From positions 62,001-126,000 of the forward strand of contig JACJYN010000004.1 in NCBI GenBank assembly GCA_020636095.1: a stretch of DNA of 64,000 nucleotides. Reading direction: 5' to 3'. Below, piece by piece: positions 8,829 to 17,816 of this stretch. The translations under genes and the position numbers were made by a program. Below the pieces are notes generated by a model, which worked only from the letters and a program-made list of their open reading frames with translations, ran no database searches and was not told where the DNA came from. This DNA is from Lewinellaceae bacterium (GTDB taxonomy: Bacteria > Bacteroidota > Bacteroidia > Chitinophagales > Saprospiraceae). Within the stretch, counting starts at the first letter, position 1. The number at the start of each line of letters is the position of its first letter.

Positions 8829-10520
8829 ATGTTTGCAACGCTTAGTGCCATTGACCTCGTTATTATTGCCGCTTATTTTATTGTCGTTTTTTTACTGGCC
8901 GGATGGGTGACCATTCAGGAACGCCGCGCCAAAGCCCAGAACTATGGGTCACAGGATTATTTCCTGGGCGGCAAGAACCTGGGATGGTTCGTGATCGGAG
9001 CCTCTCTTTTTGCTTCCAACATCGGCTCGGAGCACCTGGTAGGCCTGGCGGGCTCCGGCGCGAGAGGCGATATGCCGGCCGCCCAGTTTGAATTGCTGGC
9101 TTCTCTCATCCTCATGCTTTTAGGTTGGGTCTTTGTGCCCTTTTACATCAAAAGCGGCGTATTCACCATGCCGGAGTTTCTGGAGCGCAGATATTCTTCG
9201 GGCGCGCGCACCTACCTGTCGGTTATTTCAATCGTTGCCTATGTGATGACCAAGATTTCCATTACGATCTTCGCCGGCGCGCTGGTTTTTGAAGTGATGG
9301 GAGTGCCCTTCTGGACGGGCGCAATGATCGTCGTTATCGCAACGGGTATCTACACCATCTTCGGGGGGCTTCGCGCCGTGGTCTACACCGATATGATGCA
9401 GATGTTCGTTCTGGTGGGCGGGTCGGTAGCCGCCACCTTTTACGGGTTGGAAGCCCTGGGCGGATGGGAAGGCATGATGACGGTGTTTCACGATGCCGAC
9501 CAGAGCCTGGGGTACGTTTCCGAATCCCGCTTCTTCAATCTTTGGCGGCCCATGTCCGACCCGGATTTTCCCTGGACGGGCATTCTGTTTGGCGCGCCCA
9601 TCCTGGGGGTCTGGTATTGGTGTACGGACCAGTTTATCGTGCAACGGGTACTCTCGGCAAAAGACATCAGCAACGCCAGGAAAGGCACCTTGTTCGGCGG
9701 TTTCCTCAAAATACTGCCGCTTTTCATCTTTGTTATTCCCGGTGTCATCGCTTTTGCTCTTTCCCAGAAAGGGCTGCTTTCTTTGGACGGCGACCCCGAC
9801 AAGGCGTTGCCTGCCATGATCACCGATTTTCTTCCTCCCGGCCTCAAAGGGCTCATCCTGGCGGGCCTGCTGGCGGCTTTGATGAGTTCTCTCTCCTCAG
9901 TGTTCAACTCTTGCTCCACCTTGTTTACAATTGATTTTTATAAAAAGTGGAGGGCTAATTCTTCTGAAAAAGAACTGGTCTTTGTTGGCCAGGCCGCTAC
10001 CGTTGTCCTGGTTGGCATCAGCCTGGCCTGGATTCCCTTTATGCGGGTCATGATGGAGGGCAGTAGTTTCTACCAATACCTGCAAAGCATACAGGCTTAC
10101 ATCTCTCCTCCGATCGCCGCCGCCTTCCTCCTGGGGTTGTTTATCAAGCGCATCAATGCCAAAGGAGCTATCTGGTCCCTGTGGACGGGCTTCTTCCTGG
10201 GCATCGCCCGGCTCATTCTGGAGTTCCAGAAAAATCTCGGTAATGTCGCGGAGGGTTCTTTGTTGTATTACTATGCCGATATCAATTTCCTGCACTTCGC
10301 CATCTTGCTTTTTGTGATCTGCTCTATGGTCCTGATACTAATGAGCCTGCTGGCGCCACAGGATTCGCCGGAAAAACTGAAAGATGTTACTTACGAAAAA
10401 CCGGTGGACCGGGCAACCGGATTCTCACCTGCGAATATGGATTTCTGGCTTACCCTATTGCTGATCGCCGCCATCCTCACGTTGTGGATCGTGTTTAGCC
10501 CGTTGGTGTTGGGGAGGTAG
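8829..10520 (+). CDS. SSS-family sodium:solute symporter (SGLT-like)
   Basis: 563 residues with about 14 transmembrane helices. Diagnostic stretches are the N-terminal DYFLGGKNLGWF and ASLFASNIGSEHLVGLAG (helix 1 and the sodium site), FTMPEFLERRYSS, GGLRAVVYTDMMQ, and LAALMSSLSSVFNS (helix 8 sodium-binding serines). This places it in the SGLT branch of the solute:sodium symporter family, usually sugars or inositol in Bacteroidota. The actual substrate cannot be decided. No glycan-degrading genes sit beside it. A second, clearly related symporter lies about 4 kb downstream. Confidence 0.94.
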   Translation: MFATLSAIDLVIIAAYFIVVFLLAGWVTIQERRAKAQNYGSQDYFLGGKNLGWFVIGASLFASNIGSEHLVGLAGSGARGDMPAAQFELLASLILMLLGWVFVPFYIKSGVFTMPEFLERRYSSGARTYLSVISIVAYVMTKISITIFAGALVFEVMGVPFWTGAMIVVIATGIYTIFGGLRAVVYTDMMQMFVLVGGSVAATFYGLEALGGWEGMMTVFHDADQSLGYVSESRFFNLWRPMSDPDFPWTGILFGAPILGVWYWCTDQFIVQRVLSAKDISNARKGTLFGGFLKILPLFIFVIPGVIAFALSQKGLLSLDGDPDKALPAMITDFLPPGLKGLILAGLLAALMSSLSSVFNSCSTLFTIDFYKKWRANSSEKELVFVGQAATVVLVGISLAWIPFMRVMMEGSSFYQYLQSIQAYISPPIAAAFLLGLFIKRINAKGAIWSLWTGFFLGIARLILEFQKNLGNVAEGSLLYYYADINFLHFAILLFVICSMVLILMSLLAPQDSPEKLKDVTYEKPVDRATGFSPANMDFWLTLLLIAAILTLWIVFSPLVLGR

Positions 10521-10540
10521 GGGAGTGTTAGGGTGTTACG

Positions 10541-10616
10541 GTGTGTCAGTGTATCAGTGAGGGGGTTCCGTCATAACCGGAATATTGTCGGCGAAGACGG
10601 AGCCTCCTCACAGATA
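10541..10616. repeat. palindromic intergenic repeat, copy 1
   Basis: TATCAGTGAGG (10552-10562) pairs with CCTCACAGATA (10606-10616). Inside it, CCGTC (10568-10572) pairs with GACGG (10596-10600), around a smaller CCGG/TCGG stem. The 33-base core recurs at 25082-25114 with five differences. It lies between convergent genes (symporter ending 10520, photolyase ending 10640), so it may act as a transcript-end hairpin. Confidence 0.7.
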
Positions 10617-10639
10617 GGCGCATGCACAAATCCGCTTTT

Positions 10640-12190
10640 TCAAAGCTCCTCCACCCGGCCCTTGTACTCAGCGGCTTGTTGAAGAATCTTCTCTCGTTCC
10701 TCGCCGTCCATGCGATTCCACACCCGGTACATCATACCGATTCTGGGGTTATTGCCCAGTTTGTCGGAATGGCGGTCGTAAAAATCCCAGTACAGGCTGT
10801 TGAAGGGGCAGGCGTTTTTTCCGTATTTGGCCTTTTTATCGTATTGGCAATTGGAGCAATAGTCGCCCATCTTATGCATGTAGTTGGCGCTGGAAACGTA
10901 GGGCTTGGTCCCGACGATGCCACCGTCGGCGAATTGGCTCATCCCCCGGGTATTGGTGATTTCCACCCATTCGATGGCGTCCATATAGATACCCAGATAC
11001 CACTGGTCCAACTCATCGGGATGCACGCCCAACAGAAGGGCGAAATTACCGGTAACCATCAGGCGCTGAATATGGTGGGCGTAGGCCATTTCCAGCGACT
11101 GGCCGATCGCGTGGCTCAGGCAGTTCATTTGGGTGTCTCCGGTCCAGAACCATTTTGGGAGCTTAGCCTGGTGGTTGAAGTAGTTCATTTCGGCGAAGGC
11201 CGGCATCTTGGCCCAATAGATGCCTCGCATATACTCTCTCCACCCGATGACCTGCCTGACGAAACCCTCGATCTGGGAAATATCAATGCTGTCCTGATGA
11301 TCCTTCCAGTATTGAACGCAAGCGTCCACCACCTCAAGCGGGTGTAGCAATTTGACATTCATGGCAAAGGATAGTTTGGAATGGAACAGCAGATAGCCTT
11401 TTTCGGACATTGCGTCCTGGTAGGCGCCAAAGAGGTGCAATTGGTTGCGTACAAAGTATTCCAGTAATTCCAGGCATTCCCGGCGGGTTACCGGCCAGGT
11501 AAAATGCTTTTCATCGACCGAACCGATGGTCTCCACCTGCTGTGCCTTCAGCATCGCAACCAGGGCGCTGACATCCCGCTGGAAGTGGAGCGGCTGGGGT
11601 ATATCCTGCCCTTTAGGCATTTTTTTGCGGTTCTCCTGGTCGTAATTCCAGCGGCCGGTAAGTGGGGTGTCTCCATCTTCTTCCATCAGTATGTTGTACT
11701 GTTTCCGGATATGACGGTAGAAGTACTCCAGTAAATAGGTTTTCTTTCCCTCAAAAAATGCTTCCACTCCCTGCCGTTGGGTGAGAAAATGTTCGGTATC
11801 AAATGATTGGCTTTCGAGCTTTAATTCCCGGCAGAGTTTTTTTAGTTCCGCATCCAGGCGGTACTCATCGGGAAGCAGGTATTCGAACTCCTGGATGTCA
11901 TATTGTTCGATCAGGGCCCGGATGTTGCCGCTGATGGATTGCCGGTTGCCGGGCTCGTCCAACCGGATATAGTGAACCCGGCGCCCCTGCGCTTGCAGGG
12001 CCTCGGCAAAAGCCCGCATAGCCAGAAAAAAGCCGATCACTTTTTGAATGTGGTGGCGAACGTAACCGGTTTCCGAGCGCGTTTCCATGAGGACGTACAA
12101 TGTCCCTTCGTTTTTCTCTTCGAACCAGGAATGGCTGGCGTTGAGCTGGTCGCCCAGCAGGAGTCTCAGTTTGTGGTATTTTTGTGCCAT
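10640..12190 (-). CDS. phrB: FeS-BCP (PhrB-type) (6-4) photolyase
   Basis: 516 residues from the ATG at 12190; an upstream in-frame start adds 10 unlikely residues. The N-terminal LRLLLGDQLN and the C-terminal helical domain match the prokaryotic cryptochrome/photolyase group that binds FAD, a lumazine antenna and one [4Fe-4S] cluster. Four cysteines fall at 357, 445, 448 and 461. The Agrobacterium PhrB cluster ligands, as I recall them, are 350, 438, 441 and 454, the same spacing with a constant offset of 7. The expected role is light-driven repair of (6-4) pyrimidine dimers in DNA. It is a single gene, divergent from the ABC transporter genes. Calling it a photolyase and not a photoreceptor is the family default, not shown here. 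Confidence 0.92.
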   Translation of the reverse strand: MAQKYHKLRLLLGDQLNASHSWFEEKNEGTLYVLMETRSETGYVRHHIQKVIGFFLAMRAFAEALQAQGRRVHYIRLDEPGNRQSISGNIRALIEQYDIQEFEYLLPDEYRLDAELKKLCRELKLESQSFDTEHFLTQRQGVEAFFEGKKTYLLEYFYRHIRKQYNILMEEDGDTPLTGRWNYDQENRKKMPKGQDIPQPLHFQRDVSALVAMLKAQQVETIGSVDEKHFTWPVTRRECLELLEYFVRNQLHLFGAYQDAMSEKGYLLFHSKLSFAMNVKLLHPLEVVDACVQYWKDHQDSIDISQIEGFVRQVIGWREYMRGIYWAKMPAFAEMNYFNHQAKLPKWFWTGDTQMNCLSHAIGQSLEMAYAHHIQRLMVTGNFALLLGVHPDELDQWYLGIYMDAIEWVEITNTRGMSQFADGGIVGTKPYVSSANYMHKMGDYCSNCQYDKKAKYGKNACPFNSLYWDFYDRHSDKLGNNPRIGMMYRVWNRMDGEEREKILQQAAEYKGRVEEL

Positions 12191-12313
12191 GATAACAGCA
12201 CAACAACCGCTTTTGCCCAATGTTCATCCACGTTTTCCCTGCATTGATCAATAAAGCTTTTTCCATGAGGTGATATTCCTATCTTGAGGCACTATCGAAA
12301 AAATAAGACTGAA

Positions 12314-13213
12314 ATGAGCGTATTAACGATTCGGGGGTTGACCAAGCGCTACGGTAAGATAACCGCGGTCGACAACCTCAGCCTGGAAGTTGAAAAGGGT
12401 ATGGCCTTTGGCATTCTGGGCCCCAATGGGAGTGGAAAGACGACGACCTTGGGCATCGTCCTGGGCATTATACATCAGAATGCGGGCGACTTCGATTGGT
12501 TTGATGGTAAGTACGGGGCCTGGCACCGCCATCACATCGGGGCCTTGCTGGAAACCCCCAATTTTTACCCTTACCTCAACGCTGTGGATAACCTCCAACT
12601 CATTGCCCATATAAAAAGAGTAAAAACACCACGGATCGATTCTTTGCTCGAACTGGTTAACCTCTATCACCGGCGCAACTCCAAATTCAGGACCTTCTCC
12701 CTCGGCATGAAGCAGCGGCTGGCCATTGCCGCCGCCATGATCGGCGACCCCGAGGTACTGATTTTTGATGAACCGACCAATGGACTGGATCCTCAAGGTA
12801 TTGCAGAGGTGAGGCAAACCCTACAAGAGATTGCGGCTATGGGCAAGACCATCATTATGGCCAGCCACATTCTCGATGAAGTAGAAAAGGTCTGTTCTCA
12901 TGTGGCCATCATTAAAAATGGAAAGATGCTGGCCAGTGGCACCGTGGGCGCCATCATCAGCGACGACATGCTGGTGGAAATGGCCGCTGCCGACCTGCCA
13001 CTTTTGAAATCAGCAATGGGGCAACACCCTGCCGTGCGCCGCATCGATGAGGAGGGCGATAAGTTGACTCTCTACCTGAGCGAAGAAGTGCCTCCCGCAG
13101 AACTCAATAAGATGGCCTTCGAGCAAGGCCTGTCCCTTTCCCATCTGAGGGTAGTGAAGAAAAGCCTGGAATCAGAATTTCTGGAGATCACTGGCAGGGC
13201 GGATAAGAACTGA
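12314..13213 (+). CDS. ABC transporter ATP-binding protein (BcrA/NatA-like)
   Basis: 299 residues from the ATG at 12314; a TTG 30 bases earlier is in frame but less likely. Walker A is GPNGSGKTTT, the signature is FSLGMKQRLAIA, and Walker B is VLIFDEPTNGLDP, followed by the H-loop ASHILDEVEKVC. A C-terminal tail of about 85 residues resembles the extra domain of DrrA/BcrA-type exporters. The permease gene follows after 58 bases, so the pair forms an ABC-2 exporter. The substrate is unknown; candidates are a lipid, an antibiotic or a gliding-related factor. Confidence 0.95.
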   Translation: MSVLTIRGLTKRYGKITAVDNLSLEVEKGMAFGILGPNGSGKTTTLGIVLGIIHQNAGDFDWFDGKYGAWHRHHIGALLETPNFYPYLNAVDNLQLIAHIKRVKTPRIDSLLELVNLYHRRNSKFRTFSLGMKQRLAIAAAMIGDPEVLIFDEPTNGLDPQGIAEVRQTLQEIAAMGKTIIMASHILDEVEKVCSHVAIIKNGKMLASGTVGAIISDDMLVEMAAADLPLLKSAMGQHPAVRRIDEEGDKLTLYLSEEVPPAELNKMAFEQGLSLSHLRVVKKSLESEFLEITGRADKN

Positions 13214-13271
13214 ACCCTTTTCCGCTCCGGCATACATCCCCAACCTTTATTCACCAACTCTTCTTTCCAAC

Positions 13272-14078
13272 ATGCTATACTTGTTAAAACTGGAATGGAT
13301 CAAGCTCAATAAGTTGCTTTCCTTTCGCATCTTCACCCTTTTTTATTTTGTATTGCTGCCGGCTATCCTGCTGACGGGTAAGCGCCTCGGAGAATTGCCC
13401 CCCCCGTTGATGACCAATGAGGTTTTTTTTATCTTTCCGACAGTCTGGGAATATCTGGGGTATGTGGGCAACTGGCTTTGCTTCTTTTTTTTCGGCTTCC
13501 TGTCTATCCTGATCGTTACTACCGAATACAGCTACCGCACCATGCGGCAAAATATTATCACCGGGCTCAGCCGGCGGCAGTATTTCGTGGGTAAAGTGTA
13601 CTTTATTGTGGCCATGAGCCTGTTGGCGACGGTATATTACGCGTTGTGCGCCCTGCTAATCGGGTACTTCAGTACGTCTTCGGTTTATTGGCATAAGGTC
13701 TGGCAACACGCGGATTATATACCCAGGTATTTTCTGATGTGCTTTGGGTATATGAGTTTTGGCCTGATGCTGGGCTTTCTGGTGAAGCGGACCGGTATTG
13801 CCCTGTTTCTCTATCTTGCCTACATCATGTTTATCGAGTTGATCCTGCGCTGGGGAGTCCATCTTCAAATAATCAAACACCGAAGCATGCATTTTTATCC
13901 CATGAACGCAGTGGAAGACCTGATACCTCTGCCTTTTACCCAAATGGCCGACCAATTTCTATCCCAGTATGGCTTCCGGTTATTCCTCAGCCCCCTGGAA
14001 GCATCCGTCACGGTTTTGGTGTATTCCTGTATTTTCATCGGCCTGGCTTACCAGGCAGTAAAAAGAGCAGATCTGTGA
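13272..14078 (+). CDS. ABC-2 type transporter permease
   Basis: 268 residues with six predicted membrane segments. It starts MLYLLKLEWIKLNKLLSFRI, the usual short cytoplasmic leader of ABC-2 permeases, and after helix 2 has TTEYSYRTMRQNIITGLSRRQY, close to the conserved E-x-x-x-G-T/R loop of that family. It pairs with the ATPase gene just upstream. No third component (accessory periplasmic protein) is adjacent. Confidence 0.9.
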   Translation: MLYLLKLEWIKLNKLLSFRIFTLFYFVLLPAILLTGKRLGELPPPLMTNEVFFIFPTVWEYLGYVGNWLCFFFFGFLSILIVTTEYSYRTMRQNIITGLSRRQYFVGKVYFIVAMSLLATVYYALCALLIGYFSTSSVYWHKVWQHADYIPRYFLMCFGYMSFGLMLGFLVKRTGIALFLYLAYIMFIELILRWGVHLQIIKHRSMHFYPMNAVEDLIPLPFTQMADQFLSQYGFRLFLSPLEASVTVLVYSCIFIGLAYQAVKRADL

Positions 14079-14275
14079 CCCATTTATTTATGCTGATAGA
14101 AACCTTTGGGAAAACTTTCCCGTATAAAGAACAATCATTCGCCGTATTTTGTATTTATATTTGTAAGCAGCGCCTATAACAAAGGCAGTGATTCAGGAAG
14201 GGTGCAAAACGAAGGCTTGTCAAAAAAAAATTAAGATTATTTTAACATTTGTTTTCAATTTTGCATCTTTGTCAC

Positions 14276-14450
14276 TAGTTTTGTAACACAATAAAATTGC
14301 AATCAATCTACTTTTGATAAAATTTTATGGTTAAACAGTTAAGATATAAATGGTAGTATATTCTGGGGGATTTTTCTAAATCCTTCATAATAACAGTCGG
14401 GTGATTTCTTACAAGAGCGAAGCATTTATTTGTCTTCGCTCTCTTTTTTT
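14276..14450 (+). ncRNA. candidate small RNA ending at a strong terminator
   Basis: A perfect TAnnTTTG promoter-like element (TAGTTTTG, 14276-14283) is followed about 130 bases later by a clean intrinsic terminator, with no ORF of useful length between them. A GGATTT-TTCT-AAATCC hairpin lies mid-way (about 14367-14382). The nearest upstream gene ends almost 340 bases before the terminator. A TTTG that could serve as the -33 element is 24 bases upstream, slightly too far. A long 3' UTR of the permease gene or a leader of the next symporter are alternatives. Confidence 0.35.
14415..14450 (+). terminator. Rho-independent terminator
   Basis: GAGCGAAG (14415-14422) and CTTCGCTC (14434-14441) form a perfect 8-base stem with an 11-base loop, followed by TTTTTTT. 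It reads on the plus strand and stands 149 bases before the second symporter gene. Confidence 0.85.
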
Positions 14451-14557
14451 CCAAATAGAATAGTTTTTTCTCTTCGGTTTATCGGCATTCCTTCTGTTTT
14501 TTTGTAAAATTCCAAATGTAATTGCATGGTATTATATTAAATGCCCTATTTTTAGGC

Positions 14558-14569
14558 CATTACGTAATG
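14558..14569. promoter_or_regulatory. perfect 12-base palindrome, possible operator
   Basis: CATTACGTAATG is its own reverse complement and lies 29 bases before the symporter ATG at 14599. A site for a dimeric regulator would look like this. No regulator gene is adjacent, and chance occurrence cannot be excluded. Confidence 0.4.
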
Positions 14570-14598
14570 TGTGAAACTTACAAAACCAACTTTACATT

Positions 14599-16359
14599 AT
14601 GGAGCAATTTCAGCTAAGTGGCCTCGACATAGGGATCATGGTGTCATATGCCATCCTGATCATCGGTTATGGCCTTTATCACGCCAAGCGAAAAAATTCA
14701 GAAGACTACTTTCTGGCCGGGCGAGGGATGGCCTGGCCGATTGTCGGCATCGCCCTCTTTTCGGCTAATATTTCCAGCTCTACGCTTATCGGTTTGGCCG
14801 GCGACGCCTACAAAACCAATATACATGTTTACAACTACGAGTGGTTTGCCGTAGTCGTTCTCATTTTCTTCTCCATATTCTTTCTGCCGTTTTACCTGAG
14901 GTCGGGAGTGTATACTATGCCTGAATTTCTCGAGCGGCGATATGACCGGCGTTCCCGCTACTACTTTTCCTTTATCACCATCGTAGGCAATGTAATGGTG
15001 GATACTGCGGCCGGTTTATACGTAGGGAGCATTGTACTGAAGCTGTTGTTCCCGGCGCTACCTTCCTGGCAGATCATTCTCCTGCTTGCCATTGCAGCTG
15101 CGGCTTATACGATCCCAGGTGGATTAAACTCGGTTATTCAAACCGAAGTAGTACAGGCCATTCTACTCGTAATCGGCTCTATTCTTTTGACGTATTATGC
15201 TTTCCAGGAGTTTGGGGGAGGTTGGAGCGACATGATGGCCGCACTGACCGAAAAGATACAGGCTGGCGGGGTGGCCTCGGTCGAGGAAGCCAAAGCCCTG
15301 GGGCATTATGCCCCTAGTAATGCCCGGGAAGCCTTTAGCCTGGTGCGCCCTTCCAACGATGAGTTTATGCCCTGGTACGGCCTGGTGACCGGCGTGCCCT
15401 TGCTGGGTTTTTACTTCTGGGCCAACAACCAGTTTATGGTGCAGCGCGTATTGGGGGCCCGCGATCTGAACCACGGCCGCTGGGGAGCCCTTTTTGCAGG
15501 CCTCCTCAAGTTGCCGGTGATCTTCATTATGGTGGTTCCGGGCACCTTGGCCCTGCTGATTTTTTCCGACCTTGATATTTCCGGCCTCAACTACATTACC
15601 GGCGACGGAACTCCTTGCCAGGATTTGTCGCAATGCGCCAATTTGACTTATCCGGTGCTGTTGATGCAATTGCTGCCCTCCGGTGTGTTGGGTTTGGTAG
15701 TAGCCGGCCTGCTGGCGGCGATGATGTCATCGGTCTCCGCAACTTTCAACTCTGCTTCCACCCTTATCACAATGGACTTTGTGCGCAATATCCGCCCAAC
15801 CCTGACCAGCCAGCAACTGGTGCGCGCCGGGCAAATTGCTACCGTCGTCCTGGTCGTCCTGGCGGCAGCCTGGGTGCCGTTTATCGAAAAAGTGTCCGAC
15901 TCGCTGTGGCAATACCTCCAACTGGTTATCAGTTATACGGCGCCACCGGCGGTAGCTACCTTCATTCTGGGCCTGTTTTGGAAACGCGCCAGCGCTACCG
16001 GTTCGATCGTGAGCCTGTTGTTCGGGTTCTTTTTCGCCATCTTTATGCTTATCCTGAAAGTGTACGTCAATGGCCTGCCCGAAGGGGCGGAGCCCGCCGG
16101 CTGGATCAGCGCACTCACGAATATCCACTTCCTTTTGATGGCTTTCATCATGTGGATTCTTTGCCTGGCGGTGCACGTTATCGTCAGCCTGCAGACGCCG
16201 CCTCCTTCTGAAGAACAGGTGAATGATTATACCTGGGAGAGCAAAATATTCAGGGATGAGACCCAGGAGTTGAAAGGCCTCCCCTGGTACCAAAATTACC
16301 GGGTGCTTGCGGTTCTGCTGTTAATTGTTACCGCTATTATCGTAGGATATTTTTGGTAG
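14599..16359 (+). CDS. SSS-family sodium:solute symporter (SGLT-like)
   Basis: 586 residues with about 14 transmembrane helices. The landmarks match the symporter at 8.8 kb: DYFLAGRGMAWPIVGIALF, SANISSSTLIGLAGDAY, YTMPEFLERRYDRRSRYYF, GGLNSVIQTEVVQ and LLAAMMSSVSATFNSAST. It has the extra loop with a Cys pair (GTPCQDLSQCA) seen in sugar transporters of this branch. It probably takes up a sugar or polyol with sodium. It has its own upstream region with a terminator and palindrome, and a strong terminator behind it, so it is a single-gene unit. Confidence 0.94.
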   Translation: MEQFQLSGLDIGIMVSYAILIIGYGLYHAKRKNSEDYFLAGRGMAWPIVGIALFSANISSSTLIGLAGDAYKTNIHVYNYEWFAVVVLIFFSIFFLPFYLRSGVYTMPEFLERRYDRRSRYYFSFITIVGNVMVDTAAGLYVGSIVLKLLFPALPSWQIILLLAIAAAAYTIPGGLNSVIQTEVVQAILLVIGSILLTYYAFQEFGGGWSDMMAALTEKIQAGGVASVEEAKALGHYAPSNAREAFSLVRPSNDEFMPWYGLVTGVPLLGFYFWANNQFMVQRVLGARDLNHGRWGALFAGLLKLPVIFIMVVPGTLALLIFSDLDISGLNYITGDGTPCQDLSQCANLTYPVLLMQLLPSGVLGLVVAGLLAAMMSSVSATFNSASTLITMDFVRNIRPTLTSQQLVRAGQIATVVLVVLAAAWVPFIEKVSDSLWQYLQLVISYTAPPAVATFILGLFWKRASATGSIVSLLFGFFFAIFMLILKVYVNGLPEGAEPAGWISALTNIHFLLMAFIMWILCLAVHVIVSLQTPPPSEEQVNDYTWESKIFRDETQELKGLPWYQNYRVLAVLLLIVTAIIVGYFW

Positions 16360-16375
16360 AAAAACCAGAACTTTA

Positions 16376-16414
16376 AAAACAGGACAGGGCAGGGCTTCCC
16401 TGTCCTGTTTTTTT
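16376..16414 (+). terminator. Rho-independent terminator
   Basis: AAAACAGGACAGGG and CCCTGTCCTGTTTTTTT form a perfect stem with a short loop and a T-run. It lies 17 bases after the symporter stop. Confidence 0.9.
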
Positions 16415-16442
16415 GTTTTACTTTCGGCCTAAAAGGAATTAA

Positions 16443-17093
16443 GTGATTCAGGCACATAATATTCAAAAATCCTACGGCCAATTACACGTGCTAAAAGGAG
16501 TCAACCTGGAGATTGCCAGGGGGGAGGTGGTTTCTATTGTGGGAAAGTCAGGCGCCGGAAAGAGCACCTTGCTCCACATTCTGGGCACCCTGGACAACGC
16601 GGATGAGGGAACCCTCGTTATCAACGGGGAAAACATTTCCAAATTGAATGCGAAAAAGCTGGCGGCTTTCCGAAACAGCAATATTGGGTTTGTCTTTCAG
16701 TTTCACCATTTACTGCCGGAGTTCACCGCGCTGGAAAATGTATACATCCCCGCTCTGATCGGTAAACAACCGGAAAGCAAAGCCCAGCAGCGGGCTAAAG
16801 AGTTGCTGGATTACCTGGGGTTGTCGGGCCGGCTTACCCACAAACCCTCTCAACTTTCGGGAGGAGAACAACAGCGGGTCGCGGTCGCCCGGTCGCTCAT
16901 CAATCACCCCGCTATTGTATTTGCCGATGAACCTTCCGGCAACCTGGATTCTGCCTCTTCTCAGGAGTTACACCAACTGCTCTTTGACCTTCGCCGCGAT
17001 TTTAAGCAAACTTTTATCATCGTGACGCACAATAAAGAACTGGCGGCTATGAGCGACCGCTGCCTCGAAATGCAGGACGGCCGCCTGGCCTGA
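16443..17093 (+). CDS. lolD: LolD-like ABC transporter ATP-binding protein
   Basis: 216 residues, GTG start preceded by AAAGGAA. Walker A is GKSGAGKST, then FVFQFHHLLPEFTALENV (the Q-loop and LolD motif region), signature LSGGEQQRVAVARSL, and Walker B IVFADEPSGNLDS. The HHLLPEF/TALENV stretch is characteristic of the LolD/MacB-type ATPases that drive lipoprotein release or MacB-like export. No LolC/E permease lies next to it, which is common in Bacteroidota, so the gene symbol rests on sequence type only. Confidence 0.85.
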   Translation: MIQAHNIQKSYGQLHVLKGVNLEIARGEVVSIVGKSGAGKSTLLHILGTLDNADEGTLVINGENISKLNAKKLAAFRNSNIGFVFQFHHLLPEFTALENVYIPALIGKQPESKAQQRAKELLDYLGLSGRLTHKPSQLSGGEQQRVAVARSLINHPAIVFADEPSGNLDSASSQELHQLLFDLRRDFKQTFIIVTHNKELAAMSDRCLEMQDGRLA

Positions 17094-17112
17094 ACTCAAC
17101 TATAAACATGGA

Positions 17113-17736
17113 ATGATGCGAGCACTGATCCTAATAGATATCCAGAATGACTTTTGCCAGGGGGGAGCCCTGGAGGTCCGGAATGGGGACGAGGTGGTTC
17201 CTGTTGCAAATGAAACGATGAAAAAGTTTTCTCTGGTGGTGGCCTCCCAGGATTGGCACCCCGCCAACCACGGCAGTTTTGCGGCCAACCACCCCTGGCG
17301 CCGGCCGGGAAACGTGATCGAGCTCAACGGGCTGGAACAGATTCTTTGGCCGATCCACTGTGTGCAGGGGAGCTTCGGCGCAGAGTTTGTCCGGGAACTG
17401 GACACCTCCTCTTTCCAAAAGGTTTTCGTGAAAGGAACTGACCCCGGGATCGATAGCTACAGCTGCTTTTTTGACAATGGTTATTTGAAGCCTACCGGAC
17501 TGGGTGACTACCTCAAAGAAAAAGGAGTAGACGAAGTGTACATTCTGGGGCTGGCCCTTGACTATTGTGTCAAGTATTCCGTACTGGATGCGCTGGATTT
17601 AGGCTTCAAAACGCATCTGGTTATCGATGGCTGCCGGGGGGTCAATCTCGAAGAGGGCGATTCTGAGGAAGCAGTCTCGGAAATGAGCGAAAAAGGTGCT
17701 ATTATTGTAAAGTCCGCAGAGATCAAGGGGGAGTGA
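17113..17736 (+). CDS. pncA: nicotinamidase
   Basis: 207 residues. The catalytic triad is visible: Asp9 in LIDIQNDF, Lys107 in VFVKGTD, and Cys152 in LALDYCVKYS. The metal-binding stretch is SQDWHPANHGSFA. The WPIHCVQGS-GAEF segment and IDSYSCFFDN are typical of true nicotinamidases, not of general isochorismatase-like hydrolases. The enzyme converts nicotinamide to nicotinate in the NAD salvage pathway. It starts 19 bases after the LolD-like gene and may be read through from it. Confidence 0.94.
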   Translation: MMRALILIDIQNDFCQGGALEVRNGDEVVPVANETMKKFSLVVASQDWHPANHGSFAANHPWRRPGNVIELNGLEQILWPIHCVQGSFGAEFVRELDTSSFQKVFVKGTDPGIDSYSCFFDNGYLKPTGLGDYLKEKGVDEVYILGLALDYCVKYSVLDALDLGFKTHLVIDGCRGVNLEEGDSEEAVSEMSEKGAIIVKSAEIKGE

Positions 17737-17816
17737 AACACCTGCATCCTTAGGGATCAGGAGCCATTGTCCAAGAATCAAAAATACATTTCAGGAACTA
17801 GAAAAAACTTCCAGCC

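Noticed and set aside
14094..14180. Short frame and a GGGAAA/TTTCCC stem after the permease gene
   Set aside because: The stem has no T-run and the frame of under 30 codons has no supporting feature.
8829..16359. Recent tandem duplication of the two symporters
   Set aside because: They share family motifs only; the sequences are clearly diverged, so they are ordinary paralogues.
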